Shown here: positions 54,483-64,000 of the stretch, piece after piece
Position numbering within the stretch: the first letter of the stretch is position 1
Layout: every line of letters starts with the position of its first letter
From: Oceanisphaera avium
GTDB lineage: Bacteria > Pseudomonadota > Gammaproteobacteria > Enterobacterales > Aeromonadaceae
Reading direction: 5' to 3'
NCBI RefSeq assembly: GCF_002157875.1
Contig: NZ_CP021376.1
Span: 2,116,501 to 2,180,500, forward strand
DNA: 64,000 bases
Notes under the pieces: generated by a model
Told to the model about the DNA's origin: nothing
What the model saw: only the letters and a program-made list of their open reading frames with translations
Databases searched by the model: none
Made by a program: the position numbers and the translations under genes

Positions 54483-56309
54483 TCAGCTTTGCTGGCGTAA
54501 TAACGTTAAAAATGCCGCGCCAAAGCGCTCTAGTTTGCGCGCGCCTATGCCATTAATACGCAGTAATTGCGCCTCTGTCGTTGGCCGATAGCGCGCCAGC
54601 TCAATTAGGGTCGCATCACTAAACACCACATAAGGCGGCACATCGGCTTCATCGGCGAGCTGCTTGCGTAATTTGCGCATCTCTTGAAACAAGGCCTTAT
54701 CTTGTGCTTTAGTTAAAGCGGTATCGCTCTTGTCTTTGGACTTAACACGCACTAACCGTGGCTCGGCAAGCTCTAAGCTTACCTCACCCCGCAACACAGG
54801 CCGCGCCGCCTCAGTAAGCTGCAACACCATATTACGGGTAATATTTTGGCTAAGTAGGCCACAATGAATAAGTTGTCGAATAACACTGACCCAGTGCTCT
54901 TGGCTTTGGTCTTTGCCAATACCATAGGTAGAAAGTTTGTCATGACCATGCTCGCGAATACGCTGGGTATCCGCTCCACGTAACACTTCCACGACATACA
55001 TAACACCAAAGCCCTGCCCCACCCGATACACACAAGACAGCGCTTTTTGTGCATCTTGGCTCCCATCGTAGCGCGTAGGGGGATCCAGACAAATATCGCA
55101 GTTGCCGCAGGCCTCACGCTGATATTCACCAAAATAGTTCAGCAATACTTGGCGCCGACAAGTCAATGACTCGGCAAAGGCGGCCATCACATTGAGCTTA
55201 TATAGCTCCACTTGGGTTTGCTGAGCATTTTCATTATTTTCTAATAAGCGCCGTACCCGCCCTACATCCCCCGGGTCATACAACAATAAGGCTTCAGCAG
55301 GTAAGCCATCCCGTCCACCCCGGCCGGTTTCTTGATAGTAGGACTCGATATTCTTTGGAATATCATAGTGCACCACATAGCGTACGTTGGGCTTATCGAT
55401 GCCCATGCCAAAGGCCACGGTGGCCACCACTATATCGAGGTCATCACGGGTAAAACACTCTTGTACCGATTGGCGAACCTCTAAGGGCAAGCCCGCATGA
55501 TAACTGGCCGCCTTATGGCCGCGCGCAATTAAGCGCTCAGCGATTTCTTCCACTCGCTTGCGACTTGAGCAATAAACAATGCCACATAAGCCAGGTTGGT
55601 CGGCCACATAACGCAGTAATTGCTCTGCCCCTTTAAATTTATCGACTAAGGTGTAGCGAATATTGGGGCGATCAAAACTTGCGATATGAATTAAAGGATC
55701 GGTTAAATTTAATCGGCTCAGCATATCTTGACGAGTGGCTTCATCGGCGGTAGCGGTGAGCGCCATGACCGGAATATGTGGAAACCACTGTTTTAAGCGC
55801 CCTAATAGCGCATATTCAGGCCTAAAGTCATGGCCCCACTGGGAAATACAATGCGCTTCATCAATAGCAAATAAACCAAGCTCTAACTCGCCAAGGCGCT
55901 CCATAAATTCTTGTTGCAGCAAGCGCTCAGGTGATACATACACCAGCTTTACCTCGCCACGACGCATGGCCGTAAAGTGATTGTGCATCACCTCCCGACT
56001 GAGGGTGCTATTGATATATACCGCCGCCACACCATTGGCCACTAAGCTATCTACCTGGTCTTTCATTAAGGAGATCAGCGGCGACACCACAATAGTTAGG
56101 CCGGGACGTAATAAGGCGGGAATTTGATAACAAAGAGACTTGCCGCCGCCGGTAGGCTTAATGACTAAGGCATCGCGCCCAGCAATCACAGTGTCTATGA
56201 TCTCTTGCTGACCTTCACGAAAGCTCTGGTAACCAAAGACTTGCTGCAATACTGCTAAGGGCGTATCAGGAATAGCAACGGAGTCAGCGGGTGCAGTCAA
56301 GGGAGTCAT
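54483..56309 (-). CDS. recQ: ATP-dependent DNA helicase RecQ
   Basis: 3'-5' SF2 helicase for RecF-pathway recombination and suppression of illegitimate exchange. 608 residues (E. coli 609). Walker A TGGGKS with K57, DEAH at 150-153 (DEAHCISQWGHDFRPEY), helicase C motifs ending in QETGRGGRDGLPAEALL, a zinc-binding set of Cys in the RQC domain (CRRQVLLNYFGEYQREACGNCDICLDPP) and a C-terminal HRDC domain (ELARYRPTTEAQLLRINGIGARKLERFG). Intact. Confidence 0.97.
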   Translation of the reverse strand: MTPLTAPADSVAIPDTPLAVLQQVFGYQSFREGQQEIIDTVIAGRDALVIKPTGGGKSLCYQIPALLRPGLTIVVSPLISLMKDQVDSLVANGVAAVYINSTLSREVMHNHFTAMRRGEVKLVYVSPERLLQQEFMERLGELELGLFAIDEAHCISQWGHDFRPEYALLGRLKQWFPHIPVMALTATADEATRQDMLSRLNLTDPLIHIASFDRPNIRYTLVDKFKGAEQLLRYVADQPGLCGIVYCSSRKRVEEIAERLIARGHKAASYHAGLPLEVRQSVQECFTRDDLDIVVATVAFGMGIDKPNVRYVVHYDIPKNIESYYQETGRGGRDGLPAEALLLYDPGDVGRVRRLLENNENAQQTQVELYKLNVMAAFAESLTCRRQVLLNYFGEYQREACGNCDICLDPPTRYDGSQDAQKALSCVYRVGQGFGVMYVVEVLRGADTQRIREHGHDKLSTYGIGKDQSQEHWVSVIRQLIHCGLLSQNITRNMVLQLTEAARPVLRGEVSLELAEPRLVRVKSKDKSDTALTKAQDKALFQEMRKLRKQLADEADVPPYVVFSDATLIELARYRPTTEAQLLRINGIGARKLERFGAAFLTLLRQQS

Positions 56310-56466
56310 GTCAGCCTACAAGATAAAAGCGGATTGCTATTGTAAAGCAGGGGCGCCCAACAATGAAGCTTGCAGCAAAATTGCACAATAAAATGCCACT
56401 CCGCTTTTCTATAAGCAAGGTAATGACACGTTATATTTAGGCCATTACCTTACCCAGATATAAGAC

Positions 56467-56862
56467 TTATTTATGGCAAATATCCGCGGCTGAAATATGT
56501 ACCTTAGGCTGTATTTCTTTGATATCGACTTCGCTATCGACTTGCTCAATAACGATAGATAATCCTAGCCCGCATTCAGTGGCTAGCCCTACTGAGGCTT
56601 TAGTAATGTCGTTTATTCTAATAAAGGCAATATTATCTTCAAACTCTATCCCCACGCCTGCCGCGCCAGAGGAGTCTATAAATTTATCGTCTCCGCCTAA
56701 AGACACAGTAGCCACCGAGCCTGCGGGCATTTTGATATAAAAAACTGAACTATTCGCCTGCTCTGCACTTAAACTGACAAAGTTAATCGCTTGTACTTCA
56801 CTGGCCCAAGTCGTTGCGCACCACAAAGTACTTAACATCCCTGCTAATAATAACGTCTTCAT
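56467..56862 (-). CDS. Hypothetical secreted protein
   Basis: 131 residues with a clear signal peptide (MKTLLLAGMLSTLWCATTWA, cut before SEVQ). The mature part is small, acidic and beta-rich, with two Cys (CGLGL and DICHK) that could form a disulfide. I do not recognise the family. It lies 157 bases upstream of recQ on the same strand and has a 418-base gap on its other side, so it is probably monocistronic. Periplasmic location is inferred from the signal only. Confidence 0.72.
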   Translation of the reverse strand: MKTLLLAGMLSTLWCATTWASEVQAINFVSLSAEQANSSVFYIKMPAGSVATVSLGGDDKFIDSSGAAGVGIEFEDNIAFIRINDITKASVGLATECGLGLSIVIEQVDSEVDIKEIQPKVHISAADICHK

Positions 56863-57280
56863 TCTATCACCTAGATAACATCACTGACCCACAGCCAGCT
56901 TTTAAAGAGCTAACTTATAAAAAACCCATCACCTACAGCTATTAAACGCAGCTAGTTATTGCCCGCTAACCTTAAGCTGGCAACACGCTTTATATTTCAG
57001 ACCTAGCCTAATAAATAAGGGCAAAAAGCACGATAAATAAGTAAGGATAACGGAGATTTTTCCAGCTCTAAGAGTAGGCTAAAAGCGGCCGCAAACTCCA
57101 CTCTTAACTTGCTTAAAAGCCGCAAGTGACTGTCTTTACGACAAAAGCTGGCATTGTTTACCCAGCAATATGACTATTTTAGGGGCAGCGATAACAGCAT
57201 TGGCTTAATACTATAAATGACAGGTGACTTGGGACTAAGCTCGCTATAATAAACCTCTCCTTAACAGCTAAATTAGAGCA
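56863..57280. other. Divergent intergenic region before rarD
   Basis: 418 bases with promoters for the leftward secreted-protein gene and rightward rarD. TATAAT at 57245-57250, 31 bases before the rarD ATG, is a plausible -10 element with no good -35. No ORF or stable hairpin that I can support. Confidence 0.5.
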
Positions 57281-58183
57281 ATGGAAAAAGATCAAGCCAG
57301 CCACGGCGCCATTTATGCAATAGGCGCTTATACGCTCTGGGGTATTGCCCCCTTATACTTTAAGCAACTCACTCAAATTCCGGCCTATGAGATCTTAAGC
57401 CATCGAGTCATTTGGTCATTTTTACTATTACTCGTGTTATTGAGCGTACTGAAGTTTTGGCCCAGAGTGCGAGCGGTATTACGTCAACCTAAAAATTTAC
57501 TGCTACTGAGTTTATCGTCGTTGATTATTGGTCTAAATTGGGGAGTTTATATTTGGGCCATTAACAATAACCATATCTTGGATGCCAGCCTTGGCTATTA
57601 CATTAATCCTTTATTTAATATTGTGTTAGCCATGCTGTTTTTAGGCGAGCGCTTTCGGCCTATCCAATGGGCGGCGGTGGCATTAGCGACCAGCGGCGTG
57701 CTGATCCAGCTTATCGTATTTGGCCGTTTACCTTGGATTGCGCTGGTACTCGCGCTGTCATTCGGTCTGTACGGCCTAATCCGTAAACACGTCCTCGTCG
57801 ACCCTATTACCGGTTTGATGCTAGAAACCTTAGTACTGTTACCCTTAGCTGCCGGTTATTTATTATTGATTGCCGATACGCCCACCAGTCACTTAACAGC
57901 AAACTCATTACAGACAAATTTATGGTTAATCTGCGCCGGTATAGTAACCACAGCCCCCTTATTACTATTTGCTGCGGGCGCTAAGCGTCTTAAATTATCC
58001 ACTCTAGGTTTTTTTCAATATATTGGTCCTAGCTTAATGTTCTTAGTGGCGGTGGGACTTTATGACGAGCCCTTTAGCGCCGATAAAATTATTACTTTCG
58101 GGCTTATCTGGTGCTCATTAGTCATTTACAGCTGGGAGAGCATTAAGCAGCGCAAAAAAACCGCCTTGCGCCAAATTCCTTAA
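57281..58183 (+). CDS. rarD: EamA/RarD family drug-metabolite transporter
   Basis: 300-residue ten-helix transporter with two EamA halves. It opens with the RarD signature GAIYAIGAYTLWGIAPLYFKQLTQIPAYEILSHRVIWSF and has the GLNWGVYIWAINNNHILDASLGYYINPLFNIVLAMLFLGERF segment at the end of the first half. E. coli RarD was predicted as a chloramphenicol-sensitive permease; substrate unproven. Monocistronic, followed by a non-coding region. Confidence 0.93.
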   Translation: MEKDQASHGAIYAIGAYTLWGIAPLYFKQLTQIPAYEILSHRVIWSFLLLLVLLSVLKFWPRVRAVLRQPKNLLLLSLSSLIIGLNWGVYIWAINNNHILDASLGYYINPLFNIVLAMLFLGERFRPIQWAAVALATSGVLIQLIVFGRLPWIALVLALSFGLYGLIRKHVLVDPITGLMLETLVLLPLAAGYLLLIADTPTSHLTANSLQTNLWLICAGIVTTAPLLLFAAGAKRLKLSTLGFFQYIGPSLMFLVAVGLYDEPFSADKIITFGLIWCSLVIYSWESIKQRKKTALRQIP

Positions 58184-58505
58184 GCTTCGAGAGCCAAATT
58201 ATTTCTGCCACAAACACAGAACTAAACTCACGGACAAGACCACAAGCGACAAGAGTAAAGCATATTTATGGTAAGGGCTGCCCTCGTTCAAGATCTGGTG
58301 TTTAGTGTTTAGCCCTTACCCATTAAGGCTTTTGACCTTTCAGACCTGATCTCTATCGTTGCGTGGCAAAGAAGTTTTAGCCTTTAAATATTGAAAGCGA
58401 GCTCCTGATGTTCATCAGGATGACGGCATAACCATCACACTCCCTCGTGTAGACGAGGTGCTCTAGCTCACCCACTTCACACTTCACTTTTTACCCCTTA
58501 CGGAT
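58184..58505. other. Non-coding region between rarD and pbpC with several hairpins
   Basis: 322 bases between convergent genes. Contains GGTAAGGGCT (58270-58279) repeated inverted as AGCCCTTACC (58311-58320), a perfect 10-bp stem with a 31-base loop; the dispersed repeat at 58399; and CCTCGT-GTAG-ACGAGG (58443-58458). No ORF. None of the hairpins has a strong T-run. Confidence 0.6.
58399..58426. repeat. Dispersed intergenic repeat, copy 2
   Basis: Matches 40174-40201 at 24 of 28 bases. The core CTCCTGATGTTCATCAGGA is palindromic apart from the centre and ends. Both copies lie between convergent genes. Confidence 0.65.
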
Positions 58506-60604
58506 TTAGCGCAACCTTACTTTGGCTTGGGCCGATTGGCCGCTACTGTCGATAACCGACAGCTCCACAAAGCCAGGTCCCGGCATGGCCACTAACTGCT
58601 CGCGCGCGCGAGCACTCACTAATATTGGCTCGCCGTCGGCCAGCCAAGTGAAAGGGCCTGTGCCGCCGCGCACCCGTAACAGTAAGTGATTATCCATCAG
58701 CTCCACTTCGGCGCCGTTGGGCGGAAAGTCCACCTTAGGTGCATTGGCCGCCATAAAGGCGCTCTGGCGGGGGCGAAACTTCTGCAAGGGCGGGGGCAAG
58801 TTGGCATTGGCCACCATTAAGGAGCTCGGTGGCGGCAAGGGGAGTGGGTCCAACTGGCGTTTTACTCGGGCAAAGGCTTGAAATAATAAGGGCGCGGCCA
58901 AATCGGCACCAAATACCCCGGGCACGGGCGTGCCGTCGGCGCGGCCCATCCACACCCCTATTACATGGCTGCCATCGAAGCCGATGGCCCAAGCATCTCG
59001 GTGGCCATAACTGGTGCCGGTTTTATAGGGCAGTCGGTTAACCGGCGCCCCTATGGGTGGCGCCACGCCGGATAAAATATCCGCCACTTGCCAGGCCGCC
59101 ACCTTAGATAACACCCGCAGCCCTTGCGGCTGGGTAGCGGCGTGTTTTGAGTTAACTGGTTGGGGGTTAAAATGCAAAGGCTGCGCCACGCCGCCGCGAG
59201 CTATGGTGGCATATAAGCCCACCATATCTTCCAGCGTCACGCCCACCCCACCCAGCGCCACCGCCAAGCCCGGCTTGCCACCGGGCACTCGGGCTTTAAC
59301 GCCCGCACGGCGCAAGCCCGCCATTAATTTGGCCGGCCCCAGCGCATCGGTTAAGGCCACCACCGGCAAATTAAGGGACAGCTGTAAGGCTTCACGAATG
59401 CGCACTTCGCCGCGAAATATCTTATCGAAGTTTTGCGGCGCATAACCGCCAAAGTCCATGGCCCTGTCTTCAATTAAGGTTTCCGGATGGGCCAAGCCTT
59501 CATCAAAGGCTAGGCCATAGACTAAGGGTTTTAAGGTGGAGCCGGGGCTGCGCACAGCGCGGCTCATATCGATAAAGCCTAGGCGGTTATCGGCGCTATA
59601 GGCGGATGAGCCCACAGACGCCAATATCTCACCGCTATTATGGTTGGCCACCACTATCGCCACCTGTAACCGCTCGCCGTGCGCCGCCACTGCCTGCACG
59701 GCCAAGTCTTGTATACGGCTTTGTAAGCTGGCATCTAGGCTAGTGTGGTGGGTTTGCAGATCAGGCTGGGCGGCTATTAATCGGTCGGCCACGTGCGGCG
59801 CTAAGGCCACCAAGCGTTGGCGCCGCTTAGGGATGGCTTCACGATTGGCAGCCTGGGCTTGCTCGGGCGCGATTAACCCAGCTGTAACCGCTTGCGCCAG
59901 TACTTTCTCTCGGGCAAGGGCTGCGGCTTGGGGGCTCGGTCTGGCCGGCGACCTTCGGGGGATTGGGGTAAGGCCACTAATAAGGCAGATTGGGCGGGGG
60001 TTAAGCGTATCGGCTCCTTGCCAAAATAGGCCAAAGACGCGGCGCGTACCCCCTCAATATTGCCGCCATAGGGTGCCACTTGATAGTAGAGCTGCAAAAT
60101 CTCGGCCTTACTTAAGTGGCGCTCCAGCGCCAAGGCCACGCGGGCTTGGCGCAGCTTGCCTTTAAGTTGGCCGGTGCCGCTATCTTCTAATAAGCGCGCC
60201 ACCTGCATGGTTAAGGTGGAGCCCCCCGAGACCACACGGCCTTGGCTAACCGCCTGCACCAGCGCCCGTAATAGGGCCTGCAGATCCACACCGCCATGAC
60301 GGTAAAAGCGCTTATCTTCATAGGCGATTAACATGGCAGTAAAGTCTGGGTCGACCTCGTCAGCGGCAATGGCCATGCGCCAGCGACCGTCGGCTACCGT
60401 ATAGGCGCGCAATAAACGACCGTCGCGGGCCAACACCTCTACCGACGTGGCCACCGTCAGATTGGGCAATTCGGTGGCATCCAGCCACTTCTCTACCGCC
60501 AGCAGCGCCGCCCAGCATACTAACAAGAGCGTGAGGGGCGCACTTAACCTAGAGAGCTGCCAAGCCCGTGCGCTCACTTTTTGATGATCACTTTTTATAA
60601 TCAC
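58506..60604 (-). pseudogene. pbpC: Penicillin-binding protein 1C, broken by a -1 frameshift
   Basis: Bifunctional glycosyltransferase/transpeptidase normally of about 770 residues, partner of the alpha-2-macroglobulin upstream. Start is GTG at 60604, overlapping the macroglobulin stop by four bases (GTGA). N-terminal part (60604-59873): membrane helix and GT51 domain with catalytic Glu in IAYEDKRFYRHGG. C-terminal part (frame of 58506-59813): transpeptidase with SPGSTLKP, SLNLPVV and YKTGTSYGHRDAW, then a beta-rich C-terminal domain. The frames join at the G5 run 59930-59934: one extra G restores continuous sequence (RAPQAAALAREKVLAQAVTA...). Otherwise undamaged, so a recent mutation or sequencing error is likely. 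Confidence 0.9.
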
Positions 60605-63600
60605 TCGGTAATGATCACCCGCCCGGCGTCGGTTTGCGCGCGATAGGCTGGGCGATACATGTCTTCTACCGAGGCCGCCGGGTGATGAAACTCACCGGGC
60701 GATACGGCACGCACCACATAGGCTAAACGCAGCGTATTAGTGCCAGACCAATCGACTTGGGATATAAAGCGGTCTTGGCGAAATTCGCTGTGCTCGATAT
60801 TACTGTGCACGTCCAGCCACTCTAAGCTGCCCACTTCGCCGCCACGCAACAGATTAGGGTTATCAATCTCAAAGCCCGCTGGCAAGGGATCGGCCAAAAT
60901 TAAGCGCGCTTGCTCCTTACCAAAGGGGATCACCTCCAGCACGGCCACCAGACGCTCACCCGCTTTTACTGGGTTATCTAAGTCGGCTGGGCTGCCGTCC
61001 ATCTGGTAATAGCTGCGAGTAATGGCATAACCATTACCGGTGGCAGGCTTAGGTACCTTAGGCACGCCATAGGTGGTTAGGGTTAAGGTGGTGGCTTGGT
61101 TGGTGCCATTATCCAGCCGCATCTCGCCACTATCATCGGCCTTGAGTACGCGCACTAAGGGACCCGTCACCGGCTTACCGTTTAGGGTGATCCCCTCCCC
61201 CCGGGCTGCTCAATTAAGGCGTTGGCCGCCAATAAGGTCCAGCTGGCTTCTTGAGTGGATAAACTACCCCCATCGGGGCGCAGGCTTAAGGCTAACTCTT
61301 CGGCGTCTACCGCCTTGGATTTCGCTTGGGTGGCCAACGTCAGCACCGCCGCCACATCGCGACGACGACTGCCGTAATCGCTGCGATAAATTTGTGCCTC
61401 GGTCAGGGATTCATAACCCGCCACTCGCGCACCGGCTTTACTAAACATGACATCGGCACGCTGTTGATCGCCATAACTGGCCAAGGCCGCCGCCAGCTGC
61501 GCTTGGGCAATGGGCGTGGCAAAGGCATCGCCTTTAACATCGGCGTAGTAACGTAAGTCACCTATGGTGGCCGCCCCTTCGCGGGCCAATACCATCAACG
61601 CATAGGCCAAGGCCTCGCCGCCCTTATCGAAGTCGGCGGTGTAGTTGACGCGGTTACGCAAGTTATCCAGTGCCGAGCGCAATGCCACCTCGGGCACGTT
61701 ATGGCCTTGGGCCTTGGCCCGACTTAAGAAGTCGGTGACATAAGCATCGAGCCAAAAATCCCCCGAGCTGGGTCCCCATAAGCCAAAGCCACCTTCGGCG
61801 CTTTGGTTGGTCAGCACTTCGCTAACTGCATGACTGATACGCTTAGGTAAGTCTTCTGCCCCTTTTAGATTCATGGCCTTGGCCACTTGATCGAAGTACA
61901 GCAGCGGTAACGCGCGCGAGGTGACTTGCTCGGTACAACCGTAAGGATAACGGTCTAAGCTGGCCAACAAGCCCGGTACATCTAAGCGCGCTATGGGTCC
62001 CACCGACAAGGTAGCCAGCCCTGAGCCCGGCGCAAAGTCGGCAAAGGCGTCTTGGTTAAGGGTGAAACTATCACCGGCGGCCAATTGCAGACGTTGGGTA
62101 TGGGACACTTCAGGATCGCCATTGTGAATAGGTATTAGCAACTCTTTGATTAACTTTTTACCATCGGGCGTAATGAGCGTGACCGTCACCGTTTGCAGCC
62201 CCTCGGCGCCTGCGGTAATGGGCACGCTAAACTTAGCCTTGCCGCCTTTAGCTAACTCAAATTCCTTAGGTACGCTACCCAGCGTTAAGTCTGTGGCGGT
62301 TACGGCTAAGCCCATCTTGCCCGCAGGTCCAGTAGCGTGCACCACTTCCAGCAACAGCCGACTTTCATCTTGGGGTGACATAAAGCGCGGGATTGAGGCG
62401 GTGACCACCACGGGATCTCGTACCAGCACTTCGGCATCCGCTTGGCCAACGGCGGTGTCAGACCAAACCACAGCCATCACCTTAACGGTGCCATTAAAGG
62501 AGGGCATATCAAAGGTAGCGCGGGCGTAACCGTCTTTATCGACCGTTACCGGGCCGGTAAAATAGGCTACTAGCTCTTCGGTAGGCGGCGGCGCTTGCAT
62601 ACGCGCTTGGGCGGCGGCATCACCGCCGGAGCGCACCGTGCCTGCCGCACCACTTAGGCCATCGATTAAACGGCCATATAAGTCACGCATACCTACCCCC
62701 AGCTTGCGCTGGCCAAAGTAGTGGCCTTTAGGATCTGGGGATTTAAAGGCGGTGAGATTTAAAATGCCGACATCCACCGCCGCTATGGTGGCGTAGGCGG
62801 TGTCACCGCGCGTTAAGCCATCTACTTTGAGGGCAATGTCCATGGGGCCCCGAGGCGCCACTTCATCCGCCACTTCAATGGTGGCCGTTAAGGCTTTGTT
62901 GCCCGGCGCTATGCTGGCATGAGCCAAGCCTAAGGCGCGGGCCGGATTACGCCCCGCTGCCACATCCATGGGTCTTAATACGGTCGCAGACACATAGACG
63001 CCCGTGCCCCAGTCGTCGGTCACATCTAGCTTAATGGTATTTTCGCCAGCCTTAACGTCGACCACCTTCATGCTGACCAATTGATTAGATAATACATACA
63101 CCAGCGCCTTGCCGGCTGCTCTGGGCACTAAACGTAATTGCGCCACCTCGCCCGGTCTATAGGCCGGCTTATCCAAAGATAATTCCAGCGTATCTGGGCT
63201 GCTGGTTACGTCGGCCGGCGCATACCAGCCCGCATAAAAGCGACGTGAGGTAGTGGCATCACCGCCATCGGCTTGGCGCACCACAAGTTCATACTCGCCC
63301 CAATCGACTTGGGCGGCTATGGTGGCGGCCTTGGCTAAATCGGCACGGCCCTCGGCCACCCGCTCGCGACTGGTGATCGGCTGCCAGCGCCAGTTACCGT
63401 ATTCTTGATACCACTGATAACGGGTTTCAATGCGCGATAATTCCCAGGTTACCGCCATGGCGGTGGGGCTTTCATCTGCACCTATCGCCAGTAAAGAAAA
63501 TTGTGCCTGGCTGCCTTGTTTCACCACCTCATCAAATAAGGGTTTTACGCCTATCATGGCCGCACTGGGTTGCAGCGTACGGGTTAAGCGGCGCTCCACC

Positions 63601-64000
63601 GGACGGCCCGAGCCTTCGGCTACGCGCGCCGCTACCGTTATTTGCAGCGGACGTAAGGGGTCTGTGACATCGGGCAGCGATAAATTCACCTCGGCGCGGC
63701 CTTGGTCATCGGTAGTTTGGCCGCTAAAGCTTTGCATTTGAGTTTTAAAGGGCTCATCTGCGCGGCCAAATTGGTAGCCCGGGAAGGCGGCTAAGCCCGA
63801 GGCGGCACTTAAGGTGACCTCGCCTTCTACGCTTAAATCGCTACCGATAGCACCAAATAAATACCTGGCATCCAGCGTCAGTTTGGGACTGTCGCCCAAG
63901 CGCACCGGGCTATCGGGTAAGTTGAGCGTAAAATCGATACGCTCCGGTAAGAAGTCTTCCACCAAGAAGGTTTGTGCCGCCAGATCCGGGGCTTCTAAAT
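60601..64000 (-). pseudogene. yfhM: Bacterial alpha-2-macroglobulin (YfhM type), frameshifted and cut by the window edge
   Basis: Periplasmic lipoprotein-type protease trap; in E. coli about 1,650 residues, encoded just before pbpC. The frame is open to the right edge (the codons before 63965 continue as LAAQTFLVED), so the N-terminal part is missing. Visible: MG domains, the YGCTEQ thioester motif (CxEQ, covalent trapping of proteases), the alpha-helical thioester domain, and the C-terminal receptor-like domain. The frame breaks at the G6 run 61197-61202: one extra G turns the premature end (GGRGSP, stop) into a continuous EGITLNGKPVTGPLVRVL. The last 189 residues are in the other frame (61170-60601). 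Otherwise intact. Confidence 0.9.

Noticed and set aside
59644..60165. 173-codon frame opposite pbpC
   Set aside because: Shadow of a GC-rich gene, Ala/Arg/Trp/Cys-rich and without a domain-like pattern.

Overview
This is a gammaproteobacterial chromosome segment. The backbone yiiD-dtd-yihY-bipA-glnA-ntrB-ntrC-hemN-yihI-engB-polA follows, in order, the region I recall near 87 minutes in E. coli K-12. The Mrp antiporter, di-haem cytochrome c4, DUF2955 pump and many AT-rich gaps point to a marine or brackish Aeromonadales- or Vibrionales-like bacterium; an Oceanisphaera-type genus is a guess. No rRNA, tRNA, CRISPR array or insertion sequence was seen.

Layout. 1-8.8 kb: RND efflux pump (5' end cut by the window edge), small PspB-like membrane protein, Xaa-Pro aminopeptidase, pssA, recG. 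8.9-14.4 kb: an AT-rich accessory stretch with two family-3 acyltransferases flanking an AsmA-like protein, then about 1 kb with no gene. 14.4-31.9 kb: the conserved backbone, with an iminopeptidase gene between yihY and dtd and a marR-hlyD-DUF2955 efflux cassette between glnA and ntrBC. 32-40 kb: a signalling cluster of two related histidine kinases, divergent from an Hpt-REC-GGDEF protein, a REC-HDOD protein and a lone receiver. 40.2-46 kb: a complete mrpABCDEFG operon. 46-52 kb: thiD under a TPP riboswitch, polA, elbB, a RyhB-like small RNA with a Fur box, and yhhQ under a candidate preQ1-I riboswitch. 52-58 kb: selO, a monohaem cytochrome c, recQ, a small secreted protein, rarD. 58.5-64 kb: a pbpC / alpha-2-macroglobulin pair, each broken by a -1 frameshift at a G/C homopolymer.

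Regulation is unusually readable. Nitrogen: glnA has a sigma-54 promoter and two NtrC sites 33 bp apart, and ntrB has a perfect NtrC palindrome just upstream, implying NtrC control of both halves of the split regulon. Metabolites and iron: TPP (thiD), preQ1 (yhhQ) and Fur/RyhB elements lie within 6 kb. Replication: the polA-elbB gap carries a DnaA-box and GATC cluster.

All functions are from reading motifs and gene order by eye; no database search was run.
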